Assembly: GCA_947039275.1 (NCBI GenBank)
Contig: CAMQYL010000004.1
Location: forward strand, 54,407-118,406
Length of the DNA stretch: 64,000 nucleotides
From: Amulumruptor sp947039275
GTDB taxonomy: Bacteria; Bacteroidota; Bacteroidia; Bacteroidales; Muribaculaceae
Reading direction: 5' to 3'
The translations under genes and the position numbers were made by a program. The notes under the pieces are model-generated. The model made no database searches and was not told where the DNA came from. It saw only the letters and a list, made by a program, of their open reading frames with translations. How positions within the stretch are numbered: the stretch's first letter is position 1; every line of letters starts with the position of its first letter. Below are positions 50,812 to 58,880 of this stretch, piece by piece.

Positions 50812-51327
50812 TTATTTGGCTCGCGCCATCTGCTTGAGGATGTTGCGCTTGGCGGATTTGAGTCCCGGGGACAACTCGCTTTGGTCGGTCATCTCGAGGA
50901 TGGCTGAAAATTCCTGCAACAGTTCGGGGTAGAGGCGGCATTGGGCGTATGCCTGTTTCATGCAGAAAGCTCTGATGGCATATGGCTCTGAGGAGTTGAT
51001 TGCCGCCAGGCAGAAGTCGAGATAATCGGTGCGGATATCCTCAGGCTGCACTGGCAGCCTGTCAAGCAGCGTCAGCAGCAGCCGCTTCTTGCCGACGTGG
51101 TTGCATGCAAGCAGACGATCAATAAGTCCGTCACGTTTCGTTGCCAGCCATCCGTTATCCGATGAGGCGAAATGCGTCATCGCCCACAGCGCATTATAGC
51201 CAACGCGCTCCTCTGCATCGCCGATCAGACCATACAGAGCTTCCCTTGCCGACAGGGTGTCATCAGCAGCCAATAATCGTATGTCATTGATATGCAGCCT
51301 GTCGGCAAGCTTTTCGCGTAAAGCCAT
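50812..51327 (-). CDS. Hypothetical helical-repeat (HEAT-like) protein
   Basis: 171 residues, almost entirely alpha-helical, soluble, no signal peptide. It resembles HEAT-like repeats (YGLIGDAEERVGYNALWAMTHFA, KKRLLLTLLDRLPV, DFCLAAINSSEPYAIRAFCMKQAYAQC). This fits a common Bacteroidales protein of unknown function, perhaps a scaffold. It has its own promoter on the minus strand and is followed by the REP element and sppA. Confidence 0.7.
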   Translation of the reverse strand: MALREKLADRLHINDIRLLAADDTLSAREALYGLIGDAEERVGYNALWAMTHFASSDNGWLATKRDGLIDRLLACNHVGKKRLLLTLLDRLPVQPEDIRTDYLDFCLAAINSSEPYAIRAFCMKQAYAQCRLYPELLQEFSAILEMTDQSELSPGLKSAKRNILKQMARAK

Positions 51328-51383
51328 GGCGATGTGTTTTCCGGATTTAATTTTCCGGATTTAATAGGAGGAATCTTCTTATA

Positions 51384-51414
51384 CAAATTTAGTCAATCTT
51401 TCATATATGTCAAG
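51384..51414 (-). promoter_or_regulatory. Promoter of the HEAT-like gene
   Basis: On the minus strand CTTG (51411-51414), a 19-nt spacer and TAAATTTG (51384-51391), followed by the ATG at 51327. Confidence 0.65.
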
Positions 51415-51515
51415 GGAGTTATGGATTTATCTTCGTCGGTAAAATGTCGGATAGAACTGTATGAGATAGATGTCTGTTAATATTTTGCAAGACAAGACAA
51501 TCAGTGTTTGCATAA

Positions 51516-51547
51516 GTTGCAATATCAAAATAATATTCGTAACTTTG
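51516..51547 (+). promoter_or_regulatory. Promoter of the small two-gene operon
   Basis: GTTG (51516-51519), a 20-nt spacer and TAACTTTG (51540-51547). The first ATG is at 51572. Confidence 0.65.
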
Positions 51548-51571
51548 TTGACAACCATAAAGCATATTAAT

Positions 51572-51706
51572 ATGACTCGAAACATCACAATCAAAAATCC
51601 CTCTCAAAAGATGGTTCAAGTCTTTGACGCTTTGAGAGAAAAGAAGCAGCAGCAAGTGAAAAAGTTGGCTGCTAAGAAGCAATGTACATTTACTATTGTC
51701 GTGTAA
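51572..51706 (+). CDS. Small basic protein, first gene of a pair
   Basis: 44 residues (MTRNITIKNPSQKM at the start, then VFDALREKKQQQVKKLAAKK). ATG 51572 is chosen because the upstream frame crosses the promoter. It is highly charged with one helix and no known domain. It ends directly before the next ATG (no gap), so the two are translationally linked. Such small proteins in front of a larger partner can be antitoxins or regulators; no direct evidence. Confidence 0.55.
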   Translation: MTRNITIKNPSQKMVQVFDALREKKQQQVKKLAAKKQCTFTIVV

Positions 51707-52198
51707 ATGGATTTATCCTTTGACATAATGAATTCAGGGGGCGATCATATAATGGTCGCCCTCTCGTATTATGACTATGAGACAATCAGTATATTTTCCG
51801 ATGATGCGTTGACATTGACTCTTGTGTTCTATGATGTCACTCTGATTCGTAAATCAGGGGATGGATATGTAGGCTATAAGGTGTTGTTTGCTATTTCTGA
51901 CATACTTGCAAAGTTCATGGAAGAAAATGAAGATGCGGTTCTTTGTTTTTATTGTGATGCGAGTACGGATGTACGCAGAAATCATGGTGATATGTTGCCC
52001 CAAGAATATAGAAGCAATCTGTTTTCGCGTATGTTTGAATTGTATTCAAGATCGCATAAGTTGTCGAGGTTCATCAATCACAGAGTCGAGATTGAAAACC
52101 CAGACAATCCGGAGGATAGACAATATGCTCACTTTATTTGTCGCCGAGAACATAAAGACGCTGTTGCGGCAATGGGGCAACTTCTAATGCAGAAATAA
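51707..52198 (+). CDS. Hypothetical protein, DUF6169-like
   Basis: 163 residues, soluble. Pattern: beta-rich start (YYDYETISIFSDDALTLTLVFYDVTL), a helix (AISDILAKFMEENEDAVLCFYCDASTDVRRN), then SNLFSRMFELYSRSHKLSRF and a C-terminal domain (AHFICRREHKDAVAAMGQLL). The FYCDASTD turn followed by an Arg- and Phe-rich part resembles DUF6169, from memory only. Translationally coupled to the 44-residue gene and located by the tRNA-Ser. Confidence 0.6.
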   Translation: MDLSFDIMNSGGDHIMVALSYYDYETISIFSDDALTLTLVFYDVTLIRKSGDGYVGYKVLFAISDILAKFMEENEDAVLCFYCDASTDVRRNHGDMLPQEYRSNLFSRMFELYSRSHKLSRFINHRVEIENPDNPEDRQYAHFICRREHKDAVAAMGQLLMQK

Positions 52199-52234
52199 AT
52201 TTCCATATTATGGTGTCCGAAATCCGTCCGGCCA

Positions 52235-52276
52235 TAAAATCAAAATCCCCTGCAACTTATTGAAGTGCAGGGGATT
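52235..52276 (-). terminator. Terminator of tRNA-Ser
   Basis: A perfect 10-bp stem AATCCCCTGC / GCAGGGGATT (52244-52253 with 52267-52276), followed on the minus strand by TTTTGATTTTA. It lies 14 nt after the tRNA. Confidence 0.8.
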
Positions 52277-52289
52277 GATTGGTTGCGGG

Positions 52290-52376
52290 CGGAGAGGACG
52301 AGATTCGAACTCGTGGTAGGATTGCTCCTACGTCAGTTTAGCAAACTGGTGGTTTCAGCCACTCACCCACCTCTCC
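52290..52376 (-). tRNA. tRNA-Ser (anticodon GCT)
   Basis: 87-nt class II tRNA on the minus strand. The acceptor stem is GGAGAGG (5') with CCTCTCC (3'), the T arm includes GAGTTCGAATCTC, and the long variable arm is GTAGGAGCAATCCTAC. The anticodon loop holds GCT at plus positions 52340-52342, reading AGC/AGU. No CCA is encoded. Its own terminator follows. Confidence 0.95.
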
Positions 52377-52570
52377 AGTAGGCATCGTTGCCAAGTAGGC
52401 TTTCCTTTAAAAGCAATGCAAAGATAGCAACAATTTTCATACCCTGCAAGCCCCAACCCAATTTTTCAGAAAAATTTCGTGTGTAGCTATGCCTAATCAG
52501 GTTTTAGAGAGGGGATATTTGAACCTGACAAGAAATTTTGGGGATAGTATGTTAAAAAACATGTTTTGTA

Positions 52571-52603
52571 GTTGCCCCACCAATGACATTTTTAGTAAAT
52601 TTG
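52571..52603 (+). promoter_or_regulatory. Promoter of the candidate structured RNA
   Basis: GTTG (52571-52574), a 21-nt spacer and TAAATTTG (52596-52603), predicting a start near 52609. No open frame of note follows for 300 nt. Confidence 0.65.
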
Positions 52604-52608
52604 CACGT

Positions 52609-52877
52609 GATACATCATGACACGCCAAAGAGTTGGCGCGATGTCTCAGACTTTTATTGCTAAAAGGTGTTATTGAAATTTTATCTTCTAAAGTCGAACT
52701 TGGCGGTTTGAAACGTAGCGAAGGTAAGATTAGCAATAGCACCTGCATCGGTAGCTTAAAGTAATCCGAGAGGATTTTCTATAGCTCTATCGGTGTGGGG
52801 CTATTGTTTTATCTGCTACAAGGTACGCCAAGACCTGACTTTAGGATAAAACAAGATACATTCCTCACACCTTTTTT
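52609..52877 (+). ncRNA. Candidate structured noncoding RNA or leader, about 270 nt
   Basis: Between a good promoter and an intrinsic terminator, with no credible frame. Visible helices: ACATC/GATGT closing GCCAA-agag-TTGGC near 52612-52645; GACTTT/AAAGTC; a long-range GGTGTTATTG/CAATAGCACC; AATCC-gaga-GGATT near 52761; and a two-part 3' stem (52792-52800 with 52863-52871, and 52804-52813 with 52845-52854) followed by six T. No motif of RNase P, tmRNA, SRP or 6S RNA was recognised. It could be an independent RNA, or an attenuator leader of the TerB operon, which starts 37 nt later and lacks a clear promoter of its own. Confidence 0.55.
52792..52877 (+). terminator. Bipartite intrinsic terminator of the candidate RNA
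   Basis: GGTGTGGGG with CCTCACACC (one G-U) and the perfect ten-base TTGTTTTATC with GATAAAACAA form one interrupted stem, followed by T-run 52872-52877. Confidence 0.7.
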
Positions 52878-52913
52878 ATATCCAATCATCAACATATTGT
52901 TCCAACGAGGGAT

Positions 52914-53333
52914 GTGGGGCATCTGGATCTTCTTATTATGGATGCAGCTCTTAAATCACATTTCTTGATGCTATATTGCATGATATTGGCTGACGGTATC
53001 ATCGATGTCAAGGAATTGGAAGTTTTGTATAAAATAGGTGTTGAGAATTACGGTCTCACGCCAGAACAAATCAGTGAGGCGGTGCGTGAGGCAGGAACTT
53101 CCTATGAGTTTCCCGAGAAAATAGAGGATAGAATATCGCTCCTCTATGAACTTGCTCTGATTGCCTGGGCAGATGGCAGAATTGAACAGAGCGAGCGTGA
53201 TATGATTGAATCCTATGCTCTCAAGATGGGATTTATGGAGGAGAATGTAAATGGTATTATTGATTTTCTGCTGGAACAAGCAAGAGCAAATATACCTGTA
53301 GGTAAGGTGTTACACAAAATATTAAACTCGTAA
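52914..53333 (+). CDS. TerB-like protein
   Basis: 139 residues, or 131 from ATG 52938. A helical TerB (tellurite-resistance/DjlA-like) fold: HFLMLYCMILADGIIDVKELEVLYKIG, then LLYELALIAWADGRIEQSERDMIESYALKMGF, with the two Asp-Gly-x-Ile/Glu metal-binding-type turns of the family. It is cytoplasmic. It begins a three-gene run with a membrane coiled-coil protein (2 bp later) and a vWA-like lipoprotein. TerB and vWA partners occur together in Ter-type stress-response systems. Confidence 0.78.
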   Translation: MGHLDLLIMDAALKSHFLMLYCMILADGIIDVKELEVLYKIGVENYGLTPEQISEAVREAGTSYEFPEKIEDRISLLYELALIAWADGRIEQSERDMIESYALKMGFMEENVNGIIDFLLEQARANIPVGKVLHKILNS

Positions 53334-53335
53334 TT

Positions 53336-54607
53336 ATGGATATTAAGCTTTCAAACCTGTTTAAAGTCAAAGATGCGCCCGTTTCAAGTTCCACTGTGAT
53401 TTCGGATCCTTCTACTGGCGGTGACTATTCATCAGCAACTCCCATCAATATTTTTGCCAGTCCGACTGACAGACAGGAAGGGGAGACTTATGTGAACTTT
53501 GGTAAAAGGGCTTGCATGTACACTACTGGTAATCCCAGTTCGTTAAGAGCCTATCTACAACGTATCTACCAGAGTGAGAAAGCTCGCCAACTGCATAATA
53601 CCCAACTACAGGAGCAGCAAAGGCGCGAGATAGAGGGACGACTCAATGATGTTGATATGTCAATATCAAATGCTAAAAGTCGTTTAAACGTGGTGAACAT
53701 CGATATTGAGGACAACGATGGGAAACTTAACGGTTTGAAATCGGATATTGACGAATTGAAAATAAAGGAGGGACAATCAAATCGTATGTCTCTTGTCAAA
53801 TTCTATCTTGGGTTGCTCATCTTGGCTATATTGACAGTATATTTGTTCATATTCTATAGTTCGACATTCTATTCGGCATTCATTCAAGGTCCAAGCACTG
53901 TCACGGATGCTATGTTTAATTCGCAAGCACTACCTGATGCGTTCTCCAGAGGTATTATGAGTGGTCTATTCTTGATAACCGTACCAATCATATTTCTTGG
54001 TCTGGGTTATGGACTGCATTACTTTATGGAACAGAAATCATCTTCCAAGTATCTCAAGGTAGGAGCCTTAGTGATGATTACCTTTATGTTTGACTGTATA
54101 TTGGCTATTAAGATAGCCCAATCGCTATATAATCTTCAAATAGTCAATACATGGGAAGCGATGCCTCCATTTACCATGAGTATGGCTCTTGCCGACTTGA
54201 ATGTTTGGGCTGTGATATTCTGTGGATTCATTGTCTATATGATTTGGGCGGTTGTGTTTGATATGACAATTTCAGCCTATGATGATTGCAAATCCAATAG
54301 ACGTCAGATTGAGTCATTAAACCGTAAAGCGCAGGATTTAAGTAATAAGAAAGTCATATTAAGCCAAAAGGCTGAAAGCATCAATGGCGAGATTTCTCAA
54401 CTGGTACTTAAGAAAGAAAAACTTAAAGCTCAGTTAAATCAGGGAATATTCTCAATAACTCTGATAAGGCAGGCATTCGCTGAATTTTTCAGTGGCTGGA
54501 ACTCAATCATAGGGGCTGTAGGACTTGCTACTGCGCCAGACTGTAACCAGATTTATGAGATTGAGTGTAAGTCGTTTTTTGGTGCCCAGCCGGAGATAAC
54601 TGAATAA
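53336..54607 (+). CDS. Membrane coiled-coil protein of the TerB operon
   Basis: 423 residues; no family recognised. Layout: a polar N-terminus (1-80), coiled coil (about 80-150, EIEGRLNDVDMSISNAKSRLNVVN), about four membrane segments (about 155-180, 210-230, 243-262, 290-310), a second coiled coil (about 320-370, IESLNRKAQDLSNKKVILSQKAE) and a short C-terminus. Both coiled coils are on the same side by segment count. It probably forms a membrane scaffold linking cytoplasmic TerB to the lipoprotein; this is inference. Confidence 0.6.
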   Translation: MDIKLSNLFKVKDAPVSSSTVISDPSTGGDYSSATPINIFASPTDRQEGETYVNFGKRACMYTTGNPSSLRAYLQRIYQSEKARQLHNTQLQEQQRREIEGRLNDVDMSISNAKSRLNVVNIDIEDNDGKLNGLKSDIDELKIKEGQSNRMSLVKFYLGLLILAILTVYLFIFYSSTFYSAFIQGPSTVTDAMFNSQALPDAFSRGIMSGLFLITVPIIFLGLGYGLHYFMEQKSSSKYLKVGALVMITFMFDCILAIKIAQSLYNLQIVNTWEAMPPFTMSMALADLNVWAVIFCGFIVYMIWAVVFDMTISAYDDCKSNRRQIESLNRKAQDLSNKKVILSQKAESINGEISQLVLKKEKLKAQLNQGIFSITLIRQAFAEFFSGWNSIIGAVGLATAPDCNQIYEIECKSFFGAQPEITE

Positions 54608-54655
54608 TGACAATTTTACACACACAACTTATTATATCATTTAAACCAATCTAAT

Positions 54656-55516
54656 ATGAAAAAAGCAATCATATCCTTGATGTTTGTTGCTTGCTTTGCC
54701 ATAGTGCTATGGCTTGCAGGATGTGGAGAAAAGAAAGGCGATAATGATGGAAACGGTAGCAATTCAACTGAGGATATATATCGTCCACTCAACTTGACTG
54801 TGTTTCTTGACTTGTCGGACAGGTTGGATCGTGACTTGACACCTACGCAGTCGGTAAGAGACACGGAGCTTATCAATTTTTGCATTGATGAATTCATAGA
54901 TATCTCTCGTAAAGAGACAATGCAGAAGACAAGTAATCACTTCAAGGTGGTGTTTTATCCCACACCTGACAATCCTCTTGTTTCTGACTTGGCAAACGAT
55001 CTGGAGGTGGACTTGAATGGATTGGACGAAAATCCTGGAGAAAAGAAACGCTTGCTGAAAGAGATGAAGGTGAAGTTTGATAAAGCATTGGACTCCATAT
55101 ATACATCTACTCTCCGGAAGAAGCAATGGGTTGGTTGCGATATCTGGTCTTTTTTCAGCAATAAGAAAGTAGACAACTTGTGTATGCGAAAGGGATACCG
55201 CAATGTGGTTATAATCCTGACAGACGGTTATCTGTTTCATCAAGCAAATAAGCAGGTCTCAGGTGCTGCCTATTCCTATGTGTTGCCTCAGACGCTCCAG
55301 AATCCTAATTCGTCACTTATAGTAAAACGTGATGGCTTGAAAGATTTGGAAGTCCTCATGCTTGAGGTAAACCCGTATTCTCCGACACAGCACGACCGGC
55401 TGTTTAAGGTTTTAACCGATTGGTTCACGGCTATGGGCATTGAGAAGTTCCAGATCGAAGAGACTGACATCCCAAGCAACATCAAGCCAGTAATAAGCAA
55501 TTTCTTGGCGCAATAA
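54656..55516 (+). CDS. vWA-like lipoprotein of the TerB operon
   Basis: 286 residues. The lipoprotein signal ends WLAGCGEKK, then a Gly/Asn-rich linker. A vWA-like fold follows: LTVFLDLSDRL gives a MIDAS-type Asp-x-Ser turn (about residue 50), and NVVIILTDGYL the second acidic loop (about residue 185). The rest mixes helix and strand without known family. It is exported, outer-membrane attached or periplasmic. It is the last gene of the TerB operon and is followed by a 14-bp terminator. Sequence match to vWA is by motif only. Confidence 0.65.
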   Translation: MKKAIISLMFVACFAIVLWLAGCGEKKGDNDGNGSNSTEDIYRPLNLTVFLDLSDRLDRDLTPTQSVRDTELINFCIDEFIDISRKETMQKTSNHFKVVFYPTPDNPLVSDLANDLEVDLNGLDENPGEKKRLLKEMKVKFDKALDSIYTSTLRKKQWVGCDIWSFFSNKKVDNLCMRKGYRNVVIILTDGYLFHQANKQVSGAAYSYVLPQTLQNPNSSLIVKRDGLKDLEVLMLEVNPYSPTQHDRLFKVLTDWFTAMGIEKFQIEETDIPSNIKPVISNFLAQ

Positions 55517-55534
55517 TCTTGCTGAATTATTATA

Positions 55535-55582
55535 AAAATACTCCGATATGAAGTGTGACGAAATTTCCTATCGGAGTATTTT
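55535..55582 (+). terminator. Terminator of the TerB operon
   Basis: A perfect 14-bp stem, 55535-55548 with 55569-55582, whose arms start in A and end in T, so it can end transcription from either side. Confidence 0.75.
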
Positions 55583-55605
55583 ATGCCCCTTTGTGCTATT
55601 TTCGT

Positions 55606-55613
55606 TAAATTTG
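55606..55613 (+). promoter_or_regulatory. -7 promoter element of the GNAT gene
   Basis: TAAATTTG, 34 nt before the ATG; the nearest TTTG is only 12 nt upstream. Confidence 0.5.
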
Positions 55614-55647
55614 TGGTGTTTTTAACTATTACAAGATTTGAGGAAGT

Positions 55648-56100
55648 ATGGAATTTGTGGCTAAAGGGTTTTATGAGCTGACGCACGATGAGTTGTGGAG
55701 CGTGTACAGGCTGCGGGCTGAGGTGTTCGTGGTGGAGCAGCGGTGTTCCTATCAGGATGTGGATGAGGCTGACAAGGTGTCGGTGCATCTGCTGGCTGTG
55801 GAGGACGGGAAGCTGATGGGGTATCTGCGTGTGATACCGCCGGGGGTGTGCAGCGATGACATCCATATCGGGCGCGTGATTTCGGTTAAGCGCCGATGCG
55901 GCATCGGGCGTGCGCTGATGGCTGAGGGGGTGCGTATCGCGCATGAAAGGTTTGATTCGCCGTCGATTTCAATCGAGGCGCAGCTCTATGCGGCGCATAT
56001 GTACAGCACTGTGGGCTTCCGTCAGACTTCGGGCATCTTCATGCTTGACGGTCAGAAGCATGTGGATATGAAGCTGGTGTTTGACGAGATGGAGGGTTAG
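55648..56100 (+). CDS. ElaA-like GNAT acetyltransferase
   Basis: 150 residues. ElaA-type GNAT: YELTHDELWSVYRLRAEVFVVEQRCSYQDVDEADK at the start, then GYLRVIPPG, HIGRVISVKRRCGIGRALMAEGVR (acetyl-CoA loop RRCGIG) and QLYAAHMYSTVGF. It transfers acetyl from acetyl-CoA to an unknown substrate. It converges with the DUF3667 gene, their ends overlapping by four bases. Confidence 0.85.
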   Translation: MEFVAKGFYELTHDELWSVYRLRAEVFVVEQRCSYQDVDEADKVSVHLLAVEDGKLMGYLRVIPPGVCSDDIHIGRVISVKRRCGIGRALMAEGVRIAHERFDSPSISIEAQLYAAHMYSTVGFRQTSGIFMLDGQKHVDMKLVFDEMEG

Positions 56101-56828
56101 CCAAGGAGCTGGCGCAGTGCTTCATGGGGTCCGAACATCAATTGAGGTATGGATTCAAAGAATGCGACGTAGATGCACAGGAAGATGGCTGTAAGCATCA
56201 GAAACCAGATGAAGCGCATGACTGCCTTCCAGCGCGGGGTTACTGGAAATGCTTTGAAGATGCAGACGGATGAATAGGCTATGAAAATGATCAGGGAGAA
56301 AGTAGTGGTGTCAAAGCCCATCATATTGACCGGGAGCAGCAATATGTCGATGATGAATGACAGTGCGCTCAGGAAGATGCCGGCAGTGAGCAGTTCGGGT
56401 ATATTGAACCGTCTGGCTCCGTGTCTGCGATAGGCGAGACGCGCTGCCAAGATGATGGGCGGAAGCATGAAAAGGGTGAACATCCCCGAACTGAAATCAT
56501 AGAAGCGGAGGATGTAGGTGGAGTGGTCTATTTGCTGTTCAGGGGAGATCCACGATGTGAGCAGGACGGAGTAGATGCCGAGTGTCAGCAGAAACAGGAG
56601 CGGGGAGGAGTAGCGCACGCGGCGTCCGGCGGTATAGTTGGATATGACCGCCCACGGATGTATGAGCAGTTCGCCGCAGGTGTGCAGGAAGCGCCCTTTG
56701 AAGCGGAGCATGTCGGCAAGCGATGAGGTGGAAAACGACCGCCATGTGGTGCGTGCCGTGGAGGTCGGTTGCCCGCACTTGGGGCAGTACTTGTCTTCAC
56801 ACTCGTTGCCGCAATTGAGACATTTCAT
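56097..56828 (-). CDS. DUF3667 membrane protein with zinc ribbon
   Basis: 243 residues from ATG 56828 (MKCLNCG); the upstream frame is not homologous. The N-terminal zinc ribbon has CLNCGNECEDKYCPKCGQPT, the DUF3667 hallmark. About four to five membrane segments follow (LLFLLTLGIYSVLL, MFTLFMLPPIILAARLAY, LLTAGIFLSALSFIIDILLL, LIIFIAYSSVCIF, FIWFLMLTAIFLCIYVAFF). Its function is unknown. Its -7 box is divergent from that of speA. Confidence 0.85.
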   Translation of the reverse strand: MKCLNCGNECEDKYCPKCGQPTSTARTTWRSFSTSSLADMLRFKGRFLHTCGELLIHPWAVISNYTAGRRVRYSSPLLFLLTLGIYSVLLTSWISPEQQIDHSTYILRFYDFSSGMFTLFMLPPIILAARLAYRRHGARRFNIPELLTAGIFLSALSFIIDILLLPVNMMGFDTTTFSLIIFIAYSSVCIFKAFPVTPRWKAVMRFIWFLMLTAIFLCIYVAFFESIPQLMFGPHEALRQLLG

Positions 56829-56849
56829 AGCAAGCAATTGATTAGAGTG

Positions 56850-56857
56850 CAAAGGTA
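56850..56857 (-). promoter_or_regulatory. -7 promoter element of the DUF3667 gene
   Basis: On the minus strand TACCTTTG, 22 nt before the ATG, and 13 bp from the divergent speA -7 box. Confidence 0.5.
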
Positions 56858-56870
56858 AGTAAAAATTCAT

Positions 56871-56878
56871 TATCTTTG
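56871..56878 (+). promoter_or_regulatory. -7 promoter element of speA
   Basis: TATCTTTG matches TAnnTTTG; it would give a leader of about 98 nt before the speA ATG. No TTTG at -33. Confidence 0.45.
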
Positions 56879-56981
56879 CATGCGTAAATTGCCGTGGGAT
56901 AGCCTTATCCGTGGATCATGGATAAACTATCGTGGCGGTGGAATGTTGAATTATCAGTAACAGACTATTATATAATCAGAA

Positions 56982-58880
56982 ATGAGAAAATGGCGTGTTG
57001 AGGACAGCGCGGAGCTGTACAACATAAAAGGATGGGGGATGAAATACTTCTCCATCAATGACCGCGGACATGTGACAGTGACTCCCCGTGAGGGATATGC
57101 TACGGTTGACCTTAAGGAGGTCATGGACGAGTTGCGAGTCCGTGATGTCTCGGCTCCTGTGTTGCTCCGCTTTCCCGACATACTTGACAACCGCATCGAG
57201 AAGATATCACGCTGCTTCAAGAAGGCTTCGGAGGAGTATGACTATGCGGGGCAGAACTTCATCATATACCCCATCAAGGTCAACCAGATGCGCCCCGTGG
57301 TGGAGGAAATCGTCAGCCACGGCAAGAAATTCAACATCGGTCTGGAGGCAGGCTCGAAGCCTGAGCTTCACGCCGTGCTTGCCACCAACATCGATGAAAA
57401 CAGCCTGATCATATGCAACGGCTATAAGGACGAAAATTTCATTGAGCTTGCCCTGCTCGCCCAGAAGATGGGACGCAAGATATATATCGTGGCGGAGAAG
57501 CTCAACGAGATACGCATGATAGCCACGATAGCCAAGCGGCTCAATGTACGTCCAAACATAGGCATACGCATCAAAATATCCAGCTCTGGCTCTGGCAAAT
57601 GGGAAGAATCGGGTGGTGACCAGAGCAAATTCGGCCTCAACTCGAGCGAACTGCTTGAGGCTCTTGACCTGCTCAGCCGCCGCGAACTGATGGACTGCCT
57701 GAAGCTGATACACTTCCACATCGGAAGCCAGGTGACCAAGATACGCCATATCAAGAACGCATTGCGAGAGGCGATGCAATTTTACGTCCAGCTCACCAAG
57801 ATGGGCTGCGATATAGACTTTGTGGATATAGGTGGCGGCTTGGGCGTGGACTATGACGGCACACGCAGCTCCACTTCGGGCAGTTCGATGAACTATACCA
57901 TACAGGAGTATGCCAACGACTCTATCAGTGCGCTTGTGGATGCTTGTGTCAAAAATGACATCAAGCAGCCCAATATCATCACCGAGAGCGGACGGTCACT
58001 GTCGGCTCATCACTCGGTGCTGGTGTTTGAGGTGCTCGAAACCACCCAGCTTCCTGTGTGGAAGGACTCGCAGGAGATGCCCGAGGATGCCCATGAGCTG
58101 GTCAAGGAACTCTATAACATATGGGACAAGATAGACCAGCAGCGTGTGTTTGAGGACTGGCACGATGCGCTCCAGATACGTGAGGAGGCTCTGGATCTCT
58201 TCAGCCTCGGCATGCTTGACCTGACCACGAGGGCGCAGATAGAGAAACTGTTCTGGAGCGTGGCGCGTGACGTGGCTGACATAGCCGCATCAATGAAGCA
58301 TCCGCCGGAGGAATTGCGCCGCGTCAAGAAGATGATTCCTGACAAGTATTTCTGTAACTTTTCCCTGTTTCAGTCGCTCACGGATGCCTGGGCTATAGAT
58401 CAGGTTTTCCCCATCATACCCCTGTCACGTCTTGACGAGAAGCCTAACCGCACATGTACCATCCAGGATATGACATGTGACAGCGACGGCAAGTTGTCGC
58501 ACTTTATCACATCAGGAGGCATATCCAGTTCGCTCCCTGTGCATTCGCTCAAGGGTGCCGAACCCTATTATATAGGTGTATTCCTCGTTGGTGCATATCA
58601 GGAGATACTTGGTGACATGCACAATCTTTTCGGTGATACTAATGCCGTGCATATCAGCGTCTACAAGGATCGCTACGAGATAGACCGCGTCATTGACGGA
58701 GAAACCGTAGAGGAGGTGCTTGACTATGTGCAGTATAACTCCAAGAAGCTTGTGCGCAATGTGGAGGCTTGGGTTACCGCCTCTATGAAGGCTGGGCGTA
58801 TCACTCCCGAGGAGGGTCGCGCCTTTATCAGCAATTATCGCTCGGGTCTTTACGGATACACTTACTTAGAGCACGACTGA
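56982..58880 (+). CDS. speA: Biosynthetic arginine decarboxylase
   Basis: 632 residues, the normal length. Fold type III PLP enzyme that converts arginine to agmatine for polyamine synthesis. PLP Lys99 is in YPIKVNQ; the GLEAGSKPEL, SGSGKWEESGGDQSKFGL, HFHIGSQV and DIGGGLGVDYDGT motifs and the C-terminal SSLPVHSLKG are all present. It is cytoplasmic. Its stop overlaps the truA start by one base (TGATG), so the two are coupled. Confidence 0.93.
   Translation: MRKWRVEDSAELYNIKGWGMKYFSINDRGHVTVTPREGYATVDLKEVMDELRVRDVSAPVLLRFPDILDNRIEKISRCFKKASEEYDYAGQNFIIYPIKVNQMRPVVEEIVSHGKKFNIGLEAGSKPELHAVLATNIDENSLIICNGYKDENFIELALLAQKMGRKIYIVAEKLNEIRMIATIAKRLNVRPNIGIRIKISSSGSGKWEESGGDQSKFGLNSSELLEALDLLSRRELMDCLKLIHFHIGSQVTKIRHIKNALREAMQFYVQLTKMGCDIDFVDIGGGLGVDYDGTRSSTSGSSMNYTIQEYANDSISALVDACVKNDIKQPNIITESGRSLSAHHSVLVFEVLETTQLPVWKDSQEMPEDAHELVKELYNIWDKIDQQRVFEDWHDALQIREEALDLFSLGMLDLTTRAQIEKLFWSVARDVADIAASMKHPPEELRRVKKMIPDKYFCNFSLFQSLTDAWAIDQVFPIIPLSRLDEKPNRTCTIQDMTCDSDGKLSHFITSGGISSSLPVHSLKGAEPYYIGVFLVGAYQEILGDMHNLFGDTNAVHISVYKDRYEIDRVIDGETVEEVLDYVQYNSKKLVRNVEAWVTASMKAGRITPEEGRAFISNYRSGLYGYTYLEHD

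Noticed and set aside
52497..52748. 83-residue minus-strand frame in the gap after tRNA-Ser
   Set aside because: No domain, no promoter, and it overlaps the promoter and 5' half of the candidate structured RNA.
52609..52877. Assignment of the structured RNA as 6S, tmRNA, SRP RNA or RNase P RNA
   Set aside because: No terminal closing stem as in 6S, no SRP tetraloop motif, no tmRNA tRNA-like ends and no RNase P conserved regions were seen.
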